Assembly (NCBI GenBank): GCA_964058805.1
Contig: CAXKVV010000892.1
Location: 1-31,705, forward strand
Direction: 5' to 3'
DNA from: Schoenoplectus triqueter
Taxonomy: Eukaryota > Streptophyta > Magnoliopsida > Poales > Cyperaceae
DNA: 31,705 bases
This document shows positions 31,042 to 31,705 of this stretch, in pieces (positions within the stretch are counted from its first letter, which is position 1; each line of letters starts with the position of its first letter). A program made the position numbers and the translations under genes. The notes beneath the pieces were generated by a model. The model saw nothing but the letters and a program-made list of their open reading frames with translations. It had not been told where the DNA came from and did no database searches.

Positions 31042-31705
31042 TCTCTCTCTATATATTCTTCCTTTCTATTTTTCCATGTAGTGTTGATTTTTCATGTACC
31101 AGATTATGCCTTTGCTTTGTAGATATCTCAATCCAGATGCGAGATTTCTTGTATCAGAGTTGAACCAGCATATGGCACCTAAGTTTGCCAAACTGAACAG
31201 AGCTTTGGCTGAAGTGGTACAATAAACAATTACAAAGAACTAACAATTTCATGATCTGAAATTTTAATCGGGATCACCTTCCAATCATTTGTTAATATAA
31301 GCATATCTGAATTTCTTTCAAATGTTTTCTTTAGGTTGAGGAATACAGTATGGTGAACTTCATACCCCTTGACTTGAGAAAAGAGAGCAGGTAATTTGTT
31401 TATTTACTTATTTCATTGTGTTAATTGACTTTTATCAAAGATGATTCAAGTATTATTAGCTTCTAATGCGCTGGAATGCCTAAGACAAGAGGCCTTTAGC
31501 CCTTGACCACAGCTGTATTTTGTATATTTTTTATTTGATATTTCATTGTTCTTCTTGTTTTATCTTCAGCATACAATACATATTGTCAACGATAGATAAT
31601 TGCATCCAATATGGTGAAGATGCTGATGTGAAGATCAGGGATTTTGATCCAGAGGATGAGGAGTGACTTGACTTCAGGTCTAAGTTCACAAGGTTGAATT
31701 TCAAG

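Larger units (their letters stand above)
27433..31666 (+). pseudogene. GPN3: GPN-loop GTPase 3 (GPN3-like), probably inactivated
   Basis: Nine exons: 27433-27477, 27981-28089, 28395-28476, 28602-28687, 30280-30381, 30481-30611, 31123-31216, 31335-31390 and 31570-31666. All junctions are GT-AG, and the ends are phase-compatible. GPN3 proteins form GTPase heterodimers that help assemble and import RNA polymerase II. Visible motifs: Walker A GPAGSGKST at residues 9-17, the GPN loop at 69-71, the switch motif DCPG at 105-108 and the final acidic FDPEDEE. Two lesions break it. Exon 5 is 102 nt where phase demands 104: two bases of the Val codon after ELFTH are missing near 30303, leading to TGA at 30324-30326. 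Exon 6 has TGA at 30571-30573 in place of Ser just before the KMD of the G4 motif. A LINE splits intron 4 and a hairpin element fills intron 6. Introns are kept, so it is not a processed copy. Assembly errors remain possible. Confidence 0.85.

Overview
This window looks like nuclear DNA from a flowering plant. It is AT-rich and intron-rich with canonical GT-AG introns. It carries three plant genes of familiar families, two RTE-type LINE copies with the plant-typical (TTG)n 3' end, and many non-autonomous DNA transposons. The residues of the RING protein look monocot-like to me, but that is a low-confidence impression. I see no rRNA, tRNA, CRISPR array or prokaryotic feature.

Layout. Bases 1-400: possible promoter or 5' leader of a gene leaving the window on the left, with a cluster of site II (TGGGCC) motifs. 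400-4500: AT-rich intergenic DNA with a hairpin element and a half copy. 4504-8212 (+): a six-exon tetraspanin of the TET19/TOM2A-like group (216 aa), with a foldback MITE in intron 1. 9432-12567 (-): an intact five-exon RING-HC E3 ligase of the AIRP2 type (242 aa), convergent with the tetraspanin, with a hAT-like element in intron 2 and a perfect CCACGTGG box upstream. 13540-15910 (-): decayed RTE LINE with endonuclease and N-terminal RT parts. 15910-18700: AT-rich DNA, a foldback MITE with an 11-bp target duplication, and an unrecognised exon-like segment encoding a signal-peptide-like start. 20516-22177: four long-hairpin elements in tandem, each bounded by TA/CT/GA microsatellites. 23809-24744: hAT relic with perfect 8-bp target duplication. 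25240-25674: a second small hAT-like element. 25713-26946: an element with about 240-bp terminal inverted repeats. 27433-31666 (+): a nine-exon GPN-loop GTPase 3 gene, split by a second RTE LINE copy (28843-30268) and by a hairpin element in intron 6.

The three genes are unrelated housekeeping or signalling genes (membrane scaffold, ABA-type ubiquitin ligase, RNA polymerase II assembly GTPase) and do not form a pathway. The most informative locus is the GPN3 copy. The LINE landed exactly across an intron/exon junction, so its 21-bp target duplication copied the splice acceptor. The copy also has a 2-nt loss in exon 5 and an in-frame TGA just before the guanine-specificity motif, so it is probably a pseudogene. 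I found no convincing new biological system; the hairpin/microsatellite array and the duplicated splice acceptor are the observations most worth following.
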